The notes under the pieces are model-generated. The model was not told the DNA's origin and did not search any database. It saw only the letters and a program-made list of their open reading frames with translations. From contig JALRGZ010000050.1 of the NCBI GenBank assembly GCA_023253295.1, forward strand, positions 1 through 10,137: a stretch of DNA of 10,137 nucleotides, read 5' to 3'. The DNA comes from Flavobacterium sp. (GTDB lineage: Bacteria > Bacteroidota > Bacteroidia > Flavobacteriales > Flavobacteriaceae). How positions within the stretch are numbered: position 1 is the first letter of the stretch; the number at the start of each line of letters is the position of its first letter. The position numbers and the translations under genes were made by a program. Positions 1 through 6,265 of this stretch are shown here, piece by piece.

Positions 1-1
1 C

Positions 2-169
2 AATGAATCAAAAGGTTACGGATTCATTACAGACGAAGAAACAGGAAAAGACATTTTTGTTCATGCTTCAGGAATCAGCGCGGAAGAATTACGCGAAGGA
101 GACAGAGTGAGCTACGAAGAAGAAGAAGGAAGAAAAGGAAAGGTTGCTGCTAAAGTTGCAGTAATCTAA
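2..169 (+). CDS. Cold-shock domain protein (CspA family), 3' part only
   Basis: This is the C-terminal 55 residues of a small single-stranded nucleic-acid-binding protein of the cold-shock (CspA) family; the start lies off the left edge. RNP1 is visible as KGYGFI (visible residues 4-9) and RNP2 as DIFVHAS (17-23), the two aromatic-rich strands that stack on RNA or single-stranded DNA bases. The rest, an acidic loop with EELREGD and then EEEEGRKGKVAAKV, matches the last strands of the OB fold. Family members are about 64-70 aa, so roughly 10 residues are missing. Proteins of this family act in the cytoplasm as RNA chaperones; whether this copy is cold-induced cannot be seen because its promoter and leader are outside the window. 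It ends in TAA and is followed by a strong terminator, so it is transcribed separately from nuo. Confidence 0.93.
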   Translation, partial: NESKGYGFITDEETGKDIFVHASGISAEELREGDRVSYEEEEGRKGKVAAKVAVI

Positions 170-197
170 ACAAAATAGTTTTTTGTTACGAATGACC

Positions 198-230
198 AAA
201 AGGTTCCGATAGTATCGGAACCTTTTTTTT
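198..230 (+). terminator. Intrinsic terminator after the cold-shock gene
   Basis: A perfect 13-bp inverted repeat (198-210, AAAAGGTTCCGAT, with 214-226) closes on a 3-nt AGT loop and runs directly into T223-T230, an uninterrupted run of 8 T. It starts 29 bp after the cold-shock stop codon. This is a textbook Rho-independent terminator and isolates the nuo operon from its upstream neighbour. Confidence 0.93.
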
Positions 231-345
231 GGTACAAATCTTAAAATTTTTAGATTATTTTAAGAAATTCAAAATTTACTTATTTATAATCATTAAAAAC
301 TACAAAAAAAACCTTTAAAATCAATGTGTAATTTTGGTTTTAAAC
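231..345. other. AT-rich spacer upstream of the nuo promoter
   Basis: This very AT-rich stretch shows no credible coding frame. It holds a weak 7-bp inverted repeat (CTTAAAA 240-246 / TTTTAAG 258-264) and A-tracts near 295-310, which could act as an upstream promoter element or simply reflect composition. A second TAnnTTTG match (TAATTTTG, 329-336) has no TTG at suitable distance. No operator can be named. Confidence 0.5.
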
Positions 346-376
346 TTGTGTTTTATAACATTGAAGTATATCTTTG
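346..376 (+). promoter_or_regulatory. Bacteroidetes-type promoter of the nuo operon
   Basis: TTG at 346-348 and TATCTTTG at 369-376 match the -33 (TTG) and -7 (TAnnTTTG) elements of the primary sigma factor known from Flavobacterium and Bacteroides, with a 20-bp spacer. Transcription should start near 380-385, leaving a leader of about 20-25 nt before the ATG at 406. No second TAnnTTTG match was seen in the nuoA/B, nuoF/G or nuoH/I spacers, so this is the best candidate for the main promoter of the operon. Confidence 0.72.
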
Positions 377-405
377 TGACTTATTTTAGCACAAAATTTA
401 TTTCT

Positions 406-771
406 ATGCAATCAGAACAATTTAACTACCTACCAATTCTCATGCAAGCCTTACTTGCAATAGGTTTCGTAGTAGGTACCATCCTAATTTCAGGTAAGCT
501 AGGACCTAGAAGAAAATCGGCTTCAAAAGATAAAAACTTCGAATGTGGAATTGAATCTGTGGGAAATGCCCGTATTCCATTTTCTGTAAAATATTTCCTA
601 GTTGCTATTTTATTCGTTTTGTTTGATGTTGAAGTAATATTTCTATATCCTTGGGCCATTAACTTCAAAGAATTAGGAATCGAAGGAATGCTAAAAATGA
701 TTGTTTTCATGGCTTTACTTTTGGTTGGATTTTTCTACATCATCAAAAAGAAAGCTTTAGAATGGGACTAA
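406..771 (+). CDS. nuoA: NADH-quinone oxidoreductase subunit A
   Basis: Small membrane subunit of complex I (ND3 family), 121 aa, sitting beside NuoH near the quinone site. Three hydrophobic segments lie at about residues 9-29, 62-84 and 94-113. The conserved first loop contains ECGIES (C47), equivalent to the mobile ND3 cysteine loop, followed by GNARIPFSVKYFLVAILFV and the strongly conserved FDVEVIFLYPWA block with acidic D74 and E76 in the second helix. The frame is open back to an ATG at 334, but that extension adds 24 residues unlike the family and begins upstream of the predicted transcription start, so ATG 406 is chosen; 121 aa is a normal family length. It is the first gene of the operon and is followed by a 130-bp repeat-bearing spacer. 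Confidence 0.95.
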   Translation: MQSEQFNYLPILMQALLAIGFVVGTILISGKLGPRRKSASKDKNFECGIESVGNARIPFSVKYFLVAILFVLFDVEVIFLYPWAINFKELGIEGMLKMIVFMALLLVGFFYIIKKKALEWD

Positions 772-773
772 TA

Positions 774-891
774 AAAGATTTTAGATTTTTAAATAGAAAT
801 TATAATCTAAAACTAGAAATCTTAAAGGATAAAAGATTTAAAAAAATTGATTTTAAATTTAAGTTATGAATTTATAACTCATAACGCATAA
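774..891. repeat. Heptad-period AT-rich repeat tract between nuoA and nuoB
   Basis: The 130-bp spacer is made largely of degenerate units with 7-bp periodicity. At 871-891 three units end in ATAAC (TTATAAC, TCATAAC, GCATAAC). At 774-787 AAAGATT is followed by TTAGATT, and at 804-838 five related units run AATCTAA, AACTAGA, AATCTTA, AAGGATA, AAAGATT. Inverted pairs also occur: TTTTAGATT 779-787 with AATCTAAAA 804-812, and GTTATGA 862-868 with TCATAAC 878-884. No promoter match or reading frame was seen. A 7-bp period cannot be kept in a coding frame, which fits its intergenic position. Function is unknown; replication slippage is the simplest origin. Confidence 0.6.
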
Positions 892-901
892 CATTTATAA
901 A

Positions 902-1450
902 ATGAGTAATTCAAAAATAAATATGGTTGCCCCTCCGGAAGGTGTTGTAGGTGAAGGATTCTTTGCTACAAAACTTAATGATGTTGTAGGTTTGGCACGT
1001 GCCAATTCACTTTGGCCATTACCTTTTGCTACTTCTTGTTGTGGAATTGAATTTATGGCCACTATGGCTTCTCATTACGACTTAGCGCGTTTTGGTTCTG
1101 AGCGTGTAAGTTTCTCTCCTCGTCAAGCGGATATGTTGATGGTTATGGGAACTATTTCCAAAAAAATGGCGCCAATCTTGCGCCAAGTTTACGAGCAAAT
1201 GTCTGAACCAAGATGGGTAATTGCTGTAGGAGCTTGTGCTTCTTCAGGAGGAATATTCGATACTTATTCTGTACTACAAGGAATTGACAAAGTTATCCCT
1301 GTGGATGTATATGTTCCAGGTTGCCCACCAAGACCAGAACAAATTGTTGATGGAGTAATGAAATTACAAGAACTTGTAAAATCAGAATCAGTAAGAAGAA
1401 GAAGTTCACCTGAGTATCAAGAATTATTAGCTTCTTATAATATCAAATAA
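902..1450 (+). CDS. nuoB: NADH-quinone oxidoreductase subunit B
   Basis: Peripheral-arm subunit (PSST/Nqo6 family, 182 aa) that binds the [4Fe-4S] cluster N2, the last electron carrier before quinone. All four ligands are visible: adjacent C46-C47 in ATSCCGIEF, C112 in VGACASSGG, and C141 in VPGCPPRPEQ. The family segments ARANSLWPLPFATSC, DLARFGSERVSFSPRQAD and LMVMGTISKKMAP (about 32-91) are intact. Length is typical. The C-terminal tail is basic and polar (about 160-182) and variable in the family. The start ATG has an A-rich leader and no Shine-Dalgarno sequence. nuoC begins 1 bp after the stop, implying tight coupling. Confidence 0.98.
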   Translation: MSNSKINMVAPPEGVVGEGFFATKLNDVVGLARANSLWPLPFATSCCGIEFMATMASHYDLARFGSERVSFSPRQADMLMVMGTISKKMAPILRQVYEQMSEPRWVIAVGACASSGGIFDTYSVLQGIDKVIPVDVYVPGCPPRPEQIVDGVMKLQELVKSESVRRRSSPEYQELLASYNIK

Positions 1451-1451
1451 A

Positions 1452-1973
1452 ATGGCATTAGAAAATACAGCTATCCAAGATAAATTAGCAGAAACATTCG
1501 CAGCTGATGTTTTTAATTTCCAACAGGAAAGAGATATTTTTTCGTTTGAGATTAATGCAAAAAACAACACTGCTATCATTTTATTCCTAAAAAACGATCC
1601 TGAATTACGTTTTCATTTCCTAACGGATTTATGTGGAATTCATTACCCTGATAACCCAGCAGATAAACAATTTGCCGTTGTCTACCACATGCACAATTGG
1701 TACGAAAACAAGCGTATTCGAATCAAAGCTTTCCTTAACGGGGAAAACCCGGAAATCAAAACAGTTTCTAATATATTCCTGACAGCCAATTGGATGGAAA
1801 GAGAGACATATGATTTCTTCGGCATCAACTTTATGGGGCATCCACAATTGAAACGTATTTTAAATATGGATGAAATGATTTCTTTCCCTATGCGTAAAGA
1901 ATTCCCAATGGAAGACGGAGGAAGAACAGATAAAGACGACCGCTTCTTCGGAAGAACAGTAGACAATTGCTAA
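1452..1973 (+). CDS. nuoC: NADH-quinone oxidoreductase subunit C (30 kDa)
   Basis: Peripheral, cluster-free subunit of the 30-kDa/Nqo5 family, 173 aa, which packs against NuoD and stabilises the quinone-side hydrophilic arm. The N-terminal half has the FLTDLCGIHYPD region and the VVYHMHNWYENKRIRIKAFL strand pattern. The C-terminal half carries the family signature WMERETYDFFGINFMGHPQL (about 115-134) followed by KRILNMDE, and a conserved FPMRKEFPMED stretch. It is a separate gene, not fused to nuoD as in E. coli, which agrees with the arrangement in many other bacteria. It starts 1 bp after nuoB and is followed by a 31-bp AT-rich gap before nuoD. Confidence 0.97.
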   Translation: MALENTAIQDKLAETFAADVFNFQQERDIFSFEINAKNNTAIILFLKNDPELRFHFLTDLCGIHYPDNPADKQFAVVYHMHNWYENKRIRIKAFLNGENPEIKTVSNIFLTANWMERETYDFFGINFMGHPQLKRILNMDEMISFPMRKEFPMEDGGRTDKDDRFFGRTVDNC

Positions 1974-2004
1974 AAAACAATATATAATTTTTCACATTCT
2001 ATAA

Positions 2005-3243
2005 ATGTCAGAACTATTATTACCACCAGAGCATCGCTATGCTAAAATCATAAAAGAGCGACAAAATGAAGACGGAAGCGAGCTTTCTATCTTAAATTTA
2101 GGTCCTACTCACCCAGCGACACACGGAATTTTCCAAAACATTCTGTTGATGGATGGAGAACGAATTTTAGATGCTGAACCAACTATTGGTTATATCCATC
2201 GTGCATTTGAAAAAATTGCAGAAAATCGTCCTTTCTATCAAATCACTCCACTTACTGACCGTATGAACTACTGCTCCTCTCCTATCAACAATATGGGATG
2301 GTGGATGACTTTAGAAAAATTATTAAATATCGAAGTTCCTAAACGCGCTCAGTATTTAAGGGTTATTGTAATGGAATTGGCCAGAATTACTGATCACCTG
2401 ATTTGCAATTCTATTTTAGGTGTCGATACAGGAGCTTATTCCGGTTTCTTATACGTTTTCCAATTCAGAGAAAAAGTATATGAAATCTACGAGGAAATCT
2501 GTGGAGCCCGTTTAACAACAAATATGGGAAGAATTGGTGGTTTTGAAAGAGACTGGTCTCCAAAAGCATTTGAATTATTAAATACTTTCTTAGAAGAATT
2601 TCCAGTTGCTTGGAAAGAATTTGAAAACTTATTCGAAAGAAACAGAATTTTTATCGATAGAACTGTAAACGTAGGAGCTATTTCTGCTGAAAAAGCAATG
2701 GCTTACGGATTTACAGGACCAAATTTACGGGCTGCAGGTGTTGATTATGACGTTCGTGTAGCGCAGCCATACAGTTCTTACGAGGATTTTGACTTTAAAA
2801 TCCCAGTAGGAAAATCAGGAGATACTTATGACCGTTTTTGTGTTCGTAATGCAGAAGTTTGGGAAAGTTTAAGCATCATCCGTCAGGCATTGGATAAAAT
2901 GCCGGCAGGAAATGAATACCATGCTGAAGTTCCTGATTACTACTTACCTCCAAAAGAAGATGTTTACCATAATATGGAATCATTAATCTATCATTTCAAA
3001 ATTGTAATGGGAGAAGTTCCTGTTCCTGTTGCCGAAATCTATCATCCGGTAGAAGGGGGAAATGGAGAGATTGGTTTCTATTTAGTAACTGATGGTAGCC
3101 GTACTCCTTACAGACTTCACTTTAGAAGACCTTGTTTTATTTACTACCAAGCTTATCCGGAAATGATAAAAGGTGCCATGCTATCAGATGCCATTGTGAT
3201 TTTATCAAGTTTAAATGTAATTGCTGGAGAATTAGACGCATAA
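2005..3243 (+). CDS. nuoD: NADH-quinone oxidoreductase subunit D (49 kDa)
   Basis: The 49-kDa/Nqo4 subunit, 412 aa, descended from the large subunit of NiFe hydrogenases; with NuoB it forms the quinone-reduction site next to cluster N2. The N-terminal signature LGPTHPATHG (32-41) supplies H36 and H40, the latter aligning with the quinone-binding His. IGYIHRAFEK (61-70) and DRMNYCSS (85-92) follow; Y89 aligns with the conserved quinone-binding Tyr. RITDHL, CGARLTTNMGRIGG and GTYDR-like blocks (here SGDTYDRFCVR) are present, as is the C-terminal RLHFRRPCF segment. Length is normal. One oddity is the C-terminus, ELDA, where most family members end in GEVDR. nuoE follows after 3 bp. Confidence 0.98.
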   Translation: MSELLLPPEHRYAKIIKERQNEDGSELSILNLGPTHPATHGIFQNILLMDGERILDAEPTIGYIHRAFEKIAENRPFYQITPLTDRMNYCSSPINNMGWWMTLEKLLNIEVPKRAQYLRVIVMELARITDHLICNSILGVDTGAYSGFLYVFQFREKVYEIYEEICGARLTTNMGRIGGFERDWSPKAFELLNTFLEEFPVAWKEFENLFERNRIFIDRTVNVGAISAEKAMAYGFTGPNLRAAGVDYDVRVAQPYSSYEDFDFKIPVGKSGDTYDRFCVRNAEVWESLSIIRQALDKMPAGNEYHAEVPDYYLPPKEDVYHNMESLIYHFKIVMGEVPVPVAEIYHPVEGGNGEIGFYLVTDGSRTPYRLHFRRPCFIYYQAYPEMIKGAMLSDAIVILSSLNVIAGELDA

Positions 3244-3246
3244 ATT

Positions 3247-3777
3247 ATGGAACGTACACATCACAAACAAGAAATAAATATGACTGAAACATTGATGAAC
3301 CGCATCAATGAATTATTAAGTCATTACCCTGAAGACAAAAAGAAATCAGCTTTATTGCCTGTTTTACACGAAGTTCAGGATGCTCACGACAATTGGTTAA
3401 GCGTTGAGCTAATGGATAAAGTTGCCGAAATTCTTGAAATTTTACCTATTGAAGTTTACGAAGTTGCCACTTTCTATACCATGTTCAACCTAAAACCTAT
3501 TGGGAAATACATGTTTGAATTTTGCCAAACTTCATGCTGTTGCCTAAGAGGTACCGAAGATTTAATGGATTATACCTGCGAAAAATTAGGTGTAGGCATC
3601 GGTGAAACCACTCCAGACGGACTTTTCGAAGTAAGAGGAGTAGAATGTTTAGGTGCTTGCGGATATGCTCCAATGATGCAATTAGGTGATTTTTACAAAG
3701 AGCATTTGACGAAAGAAAAAATCGATCAGTTAATTGCTGATTGCCGAGATAATAAAATAATATTACACGATAAATAA
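3247..3777 (+). CDS. nuoE: NADH-quinone oxidoreductase subunit E (24 kDa)
   Basis: Subunit of the NADH-dehydrogenase module (thioredoxin-like [2Fe-2S] ferredoxin fold), 176 aa, carrying cluster N1a near the FMN of NuoF. The ligand pattern C-x4-C ... C-x3-C is seen as C93 and C98 in CQTSCCCLRG, and C134 and C138 in VECLGACGYAP. The N-terminal helical domain has LLPVLHEVQDAHDNWLS and the conserved EVYEVATFYTMF. C97 and C99 flank ligand C98, giving an uncommon triple cysteine. ATG 3247 is taken because it lies 3 bp after the nuoD stop; ATG 3280 (residue 12) is a plausible alternative giving a 165-aa product with a cleaner start to the family domain. nuoF follows after 1 bp. Confidence 0.96.
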   Translation: MERTHHKQEINMTETLMNRINELLSHYPEDKKKSALLPVLHEVQDAHDNWLSVELMDKVAEILEILPIEVYEVATFYTMFNLKPIGKYMFEFCQTSCCCLRGTEDLMDYTCEKLGVGIGETTPDGLFEVRGVECLGACGYAPMMQLGDFYKEHLTKEKIDQLIADCRDNKIILHDK

Positions 3778-3778
3778 G

Positions 3779-5146
3779 ATGTCAAGAAAAATATTATTAG
3801 ACAAAATCAACGTTCCGGGGATTAAAACCTATGAAGTTTACCGCCAACACGGAGGTTATGCTTCAGTTGAAAAAGCTATGAAATCAATGACTCCTGACGA
3901 TGTAGTTGAGGAAGTAAAAAAATCAGGGCTTAGAGGTCGTGGTGGCGCAGGTTTCCCAGCGGGAATGAAATGGAGTTTTATTGACAAAAAATCAGGAAAA
4001 CCAAGACACTTGGTTTGTAATGCCGATGAGTCAGAACCAGGAACATTCAAAGACAGATATTTGATGGAATATATTCCTCACTTATTGATTGAAGGAATGA
4101 TTACTTCCAGTTATGCCTTAGGAGCTAACCGTTCGTATATCTACATTCGTGGAGAATACATGTGGGTTTTTAAAATATTAGAAAGAGCGATTGCTGAGGC
4201 TAAAGCTGCAGGATGGTTAGGAAAAAATATTTTAGGAACCGGTTATGATTTAGAATTACACGTTCACTGTGGTGCAGGTGCTTACATTTGTGGAGAAGAA
4301 ACCGCTTTAATCGAGTCATTAGAAGGAAAAAGAGGTAATCCACGTATCAAACCACCATTCCCAGCCGTTTCAGGACTTTGGGCTAACCCAACAGTGGTAA
4401 ACAACGTAGAAACTATAGCAGCAGTGCCATGGATTGTAAACAATTCAGGTGATGATTATGCAAAAATTGGAATTGGAAGATCTACAGGAACTAAATTAAT
4501 TTCAGCATCCGGAAATATCAAAAACCCTGGAGTTTACGAGATTGAATTAGGTTTAAGTGTGGACGAATTCATGAATTCTGATGAATATTTAGGAGGAATG
4601 AGTTCAAACCGTCCTTTAAAAGCATTAGTCCCAGGAGGATCATCAGTACCTATTTTACCAGCTGATTTAATTTTTAAAACAGCCAATGGTGAAGATCGTT
4701 TAATGACTTACGAATCATTAAGTGACGGTGGATTTGCAACAGGTTCAATGTTAGGTTCTGGAGGATTTATCGTATATGATGATACCGCTTGTATTGTACG
4801 TAACACTTGGAATTTCTCTCGTTTCTATCACCATGAATCTTGCGGACAATGTACCCCATGTCGTGAAGGAACAGGATGGTTAGAAAAAGTATTATGGCGT
4901 ATTGAAAACGGTCAGGGACGTGAAGAAGACATCGATTTATTATGGAGTATTCAAAGTAAAATTGAAGGAAACACCATTTGCCCATTAGGAGATGCCGCAT
5001 CTTGGCCGGTAGCAGCAGCTATTCGTCATTTTAGAGAAGAATTTGAATACCACGTTCGTTTCCCTGAAAGAATTAAAAACAGAGATCACTTTGTGGCTGA
5101 GCCTTTTGAGAAAGTAAGACATTTGGTAGCAAAACAAACAGTATAA
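3779..5146 (+). CDS. nuoF: NADH-quinone oxidoreductase subunit F (51 kDa, NADH/FMN-binding)
   Basis: Catalytic entry subunit, 455 aa: binds NADH and FMN, accepts hydride and passes electrons to [4Fe-4S] cluster N3. The glycine-rich nucleotide motif GLRGRGGAGFPAGMKW (50-65) and the second motif GAGAYICGEETALIESLEG (165-183) with KRGNPRIKPPFPA are intact, as is the FMN-associated CNADESEPGTFKDR. N3 ligands are C355, C358 and C361 in ESCGQCTPCREGTGW, and C401 in NTICPLGDA. The SLBB-type soluble-ligand-binding region lies between (about 250-330). Length fits the family. The presence of nuoE and nuoF means this complex I uses NADH directly, unlike the eleven-subunit forms that lack this module. 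It is followed by a 72-bp repeat-bearing spacer. Confidence 0.98.
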   Translation: MSRKILLDKINVPGIKTYEVYRQHGGYASVEKAMKSMTPDDVVEEVKKSGLRGRGGAGFPAGMKWSFIDKKSGKPRHLVCNADESEPGTFKDRYLMEYIPHLLIEGMITSSYALGANRSYIYIRGEYMWVFKILERAIAEAKAAGWLGKNILGTGYDLELHVHCGAGAYICGEETALIESLEGKRGNPRIKPPFPAVSGLWANPTVVNNVETIAAVPWIVNNSGDDYAKIGIGRSTGTKLISASGNIKNPGVYEIELGLSVDEFMNSDEYLGGMSSNRPLKALVPGGSSVPILPADLIFKTANGEDRLMTYESLSDGGFATGSMLGSGGFIVYDDTACIVRNTWNFSRFYHHESCGQCTPCREGTGWLEKVLWRIENGQGREEDIDLLWSIQSKIEGNTICPLGDAASWPVAAAIRHFREEFEYHVRFPERIKNRDHFVAEPFEKVRHLVAKQTV

Positions 5147-5147
5147 A

Positions 5148-5175
5148 AGTTGACAGTTGTAAGTTGTAAGTTGAT
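5148..5175. repeat. Four tandem heptamers (AGTTGNN) between nuoF and nuoG
   Basis: The pentamer AGTTG recurs exactly every 7 bp at 5148, 5155, 5162 and 5169, with variable last two bases (AC, TA, TA, AT). It begins directly after the nuoF stop. The rest of the 72-bp spacer (to 5218) holds CAAC-rich sequence (5193-5200) that could pair imperfectly with the GTTG units. The period matches the nuoA/nuoB spacer although the unit sequence differs. No TAnnTTTG promoter or terminator is seen. Confidence 0.7.
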
Positions 5176-5218
5176 GGAAAACCAAAGACTGACAACCAAC
5201 AAGCAATAACAAAAGAAT

Positions 5219-6262
5219 ATGAAAGTAACAATAGACGGTCAAAGCATAGAAGTAGCTCCTGGAACAACCATTCTACAAGCTGCTCGTATGATAGGAGGAG
5301 AATCAGTTCCACCTGCAATGTGCTATTATTCTAAACTAGAGAAAACGGGAGGTAAATGCCGTTGTTGTTTAGTGGAAGTGTCAAAAGGTAGTGATGCCGA
5401 TCCAAGACCAATGCCTAAATTGATGGCCTCTTGTGTAACAGGATGTATGGATGGTATGGAAGTAAATAGCAAAAATTCGGATCGTGTACGTGAAGCACGT
5501 CAGTCAGTAACCGAATTTTTATTAATTAACCACCCATTAGATTGTCCCATTTGCGATCAAGCTGGAGAATGTGATTTGCAGGATTTAAGCTTTGAGCACG
5601 GAAAATCGAAGACCCGTTTTATTGAAGAAAAAAGAACTTTTGAACCAGAAGATATTGGTCCGAATATTCAATTGCACATGAACCGTTGTATTTTATGTCA
5701 ACGTTGTGTTGCTGTTGCTGATCAATTAACAGATAATAGAGTTCATGGAGTATTAGACCGTGGTGACCATGCTAATATTTCGACTTGTATTTCTAAGGCA
5801 ATTGATAATGAATTCTCAGGAAACATGATTGATGTATGTCCTGTAGGAGCATTAACTGACAAAACATTCCGTTTCAAATCAAGAGTTTGGTTTAACAAAC
5901 CTTATGATGCGCACAGAGATTGTGATAAATGTTGCGGAAAAACTACGGTTTGGATGTTTGGTAATGAAATCCAAAGAGTAACTGGTCGAAAAGATCAATA
6001 CCACGAAGTAGAGGAATTTATTTGTAACGAATGTCGTTTTGACCACAAAGATCCGGCTGACTGGGTAATTGAAGGACCTAGAAAATTCGATAAAGATTCG
6101 GTGATTAACCAAAACAATTATACAAGAGAGATGGATACGGTTCACATTGCTACTGAAGAAGGAATTTTGAAAGGTAGAGAGCAAGACCGTAAAAAAATCA
6201 GTATGACGGCAATCCCGTTGAACAAAGAAGAGCAGGAAGAATTTAAAAATGGTAATCTATAA
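5219..6262 (+). CDS. nuoG: NADH-quinone oxidoreductase subunit G, short form (Fe-S domain only)
   Basis: Electron-wire subunit of complex I, only 347 aa where E. coli NuoG has 908 and Thermus Nqo3 783. The N-terminal ferredoxin domain holds N1b ligands C35, C47, C50 and C72. The His-Cys cluster N5 follows as H105, C109, C112 and C118 (HPLDCPICDQAGECDLQ). N4 ligands are C157, C160 and C163 in RCILCQRC, plus C207 in DVCPVGALTDK. After about residue 225 a further cysteine group appears (C235, C238, C239, C269, C272), resembling a remnant of the Fe4S4 entry segment of molybdopterin oxidoreductases (site of N7) with altered spacing. The large molybdopterin-fold domain is absent; the protein ends in a charged tail. 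nuoH starts 3 bp after the stop, so no broken remainder follows. This looks like a stable short form, not a fresh frameshift. Confidence 0.93.
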   Translation: MKVTIDGQSIEVAPGTTILQAARMIGGESVPPAMCYYSKLEKTGGKCRCCLVEVSKGSDADPRPMPKLMASCVTGCMDGMEVNSKNSDRVREARQSVTEFLLINHPLDCPICDQAGECDLQDLSFEHGKSKTRFIEEKRTFEPEDIGPNIQLHMNRCILCQRCVAVADQLTDNRVHGVLDRGDHANISTCISKAIDNEFSGNMIDVCPVGALTDKTFRFKSRVWFNKPYDAHRDCDKCCGKTTVWMFGNEIQRVTGRKDQYHEVEEFICNECRFDHKDPADWVIEGPRKFDKDSVINQNNYTREMDTVHIATEEGILKGREQDRKKISMTAIPLNKEEQEEFKNGNL

Positions 6263-6265
6263 AAA

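Noticed and set aside
329..336. TAATTTTG as an alternative -7 element
   Set aside because: It matches TAnnTTTG but no TTG lies 17-23 bp upstream; the 369-376 element has one at 20 bp.
334..405. In-frame N-terminal extension of nuoA from ATG 334
   Set aside because: The added 24 residues do not resemble the family and the predicted promoter (346-376) lies inside them, so the extension would not be transcribed from it.
426..710. Minus-strand open frame across nuoA, and similar ones under nuoC, nuoG, nuoH, nuoJ and nuoL
   Set aside because: Each lies opposite a strongly conserved complex I gene and its translation resembles nothing known.
5073..5318. Minus-strand open frames over the nuoF/nuoG junction (also 4985-5242)
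   Set aside because: They overlap conserved nuoF and nuoG codons and the heptad repeat, with no family resemblance. They are antisense shadows.
5219..6262. Short nuoG as a pseudogene or frameshifted gene
   Set aside because: All three conserved cluster-binding motifs are intact and nuoH begins 3 bp after the stop, leaving no remnant of a longer frame.
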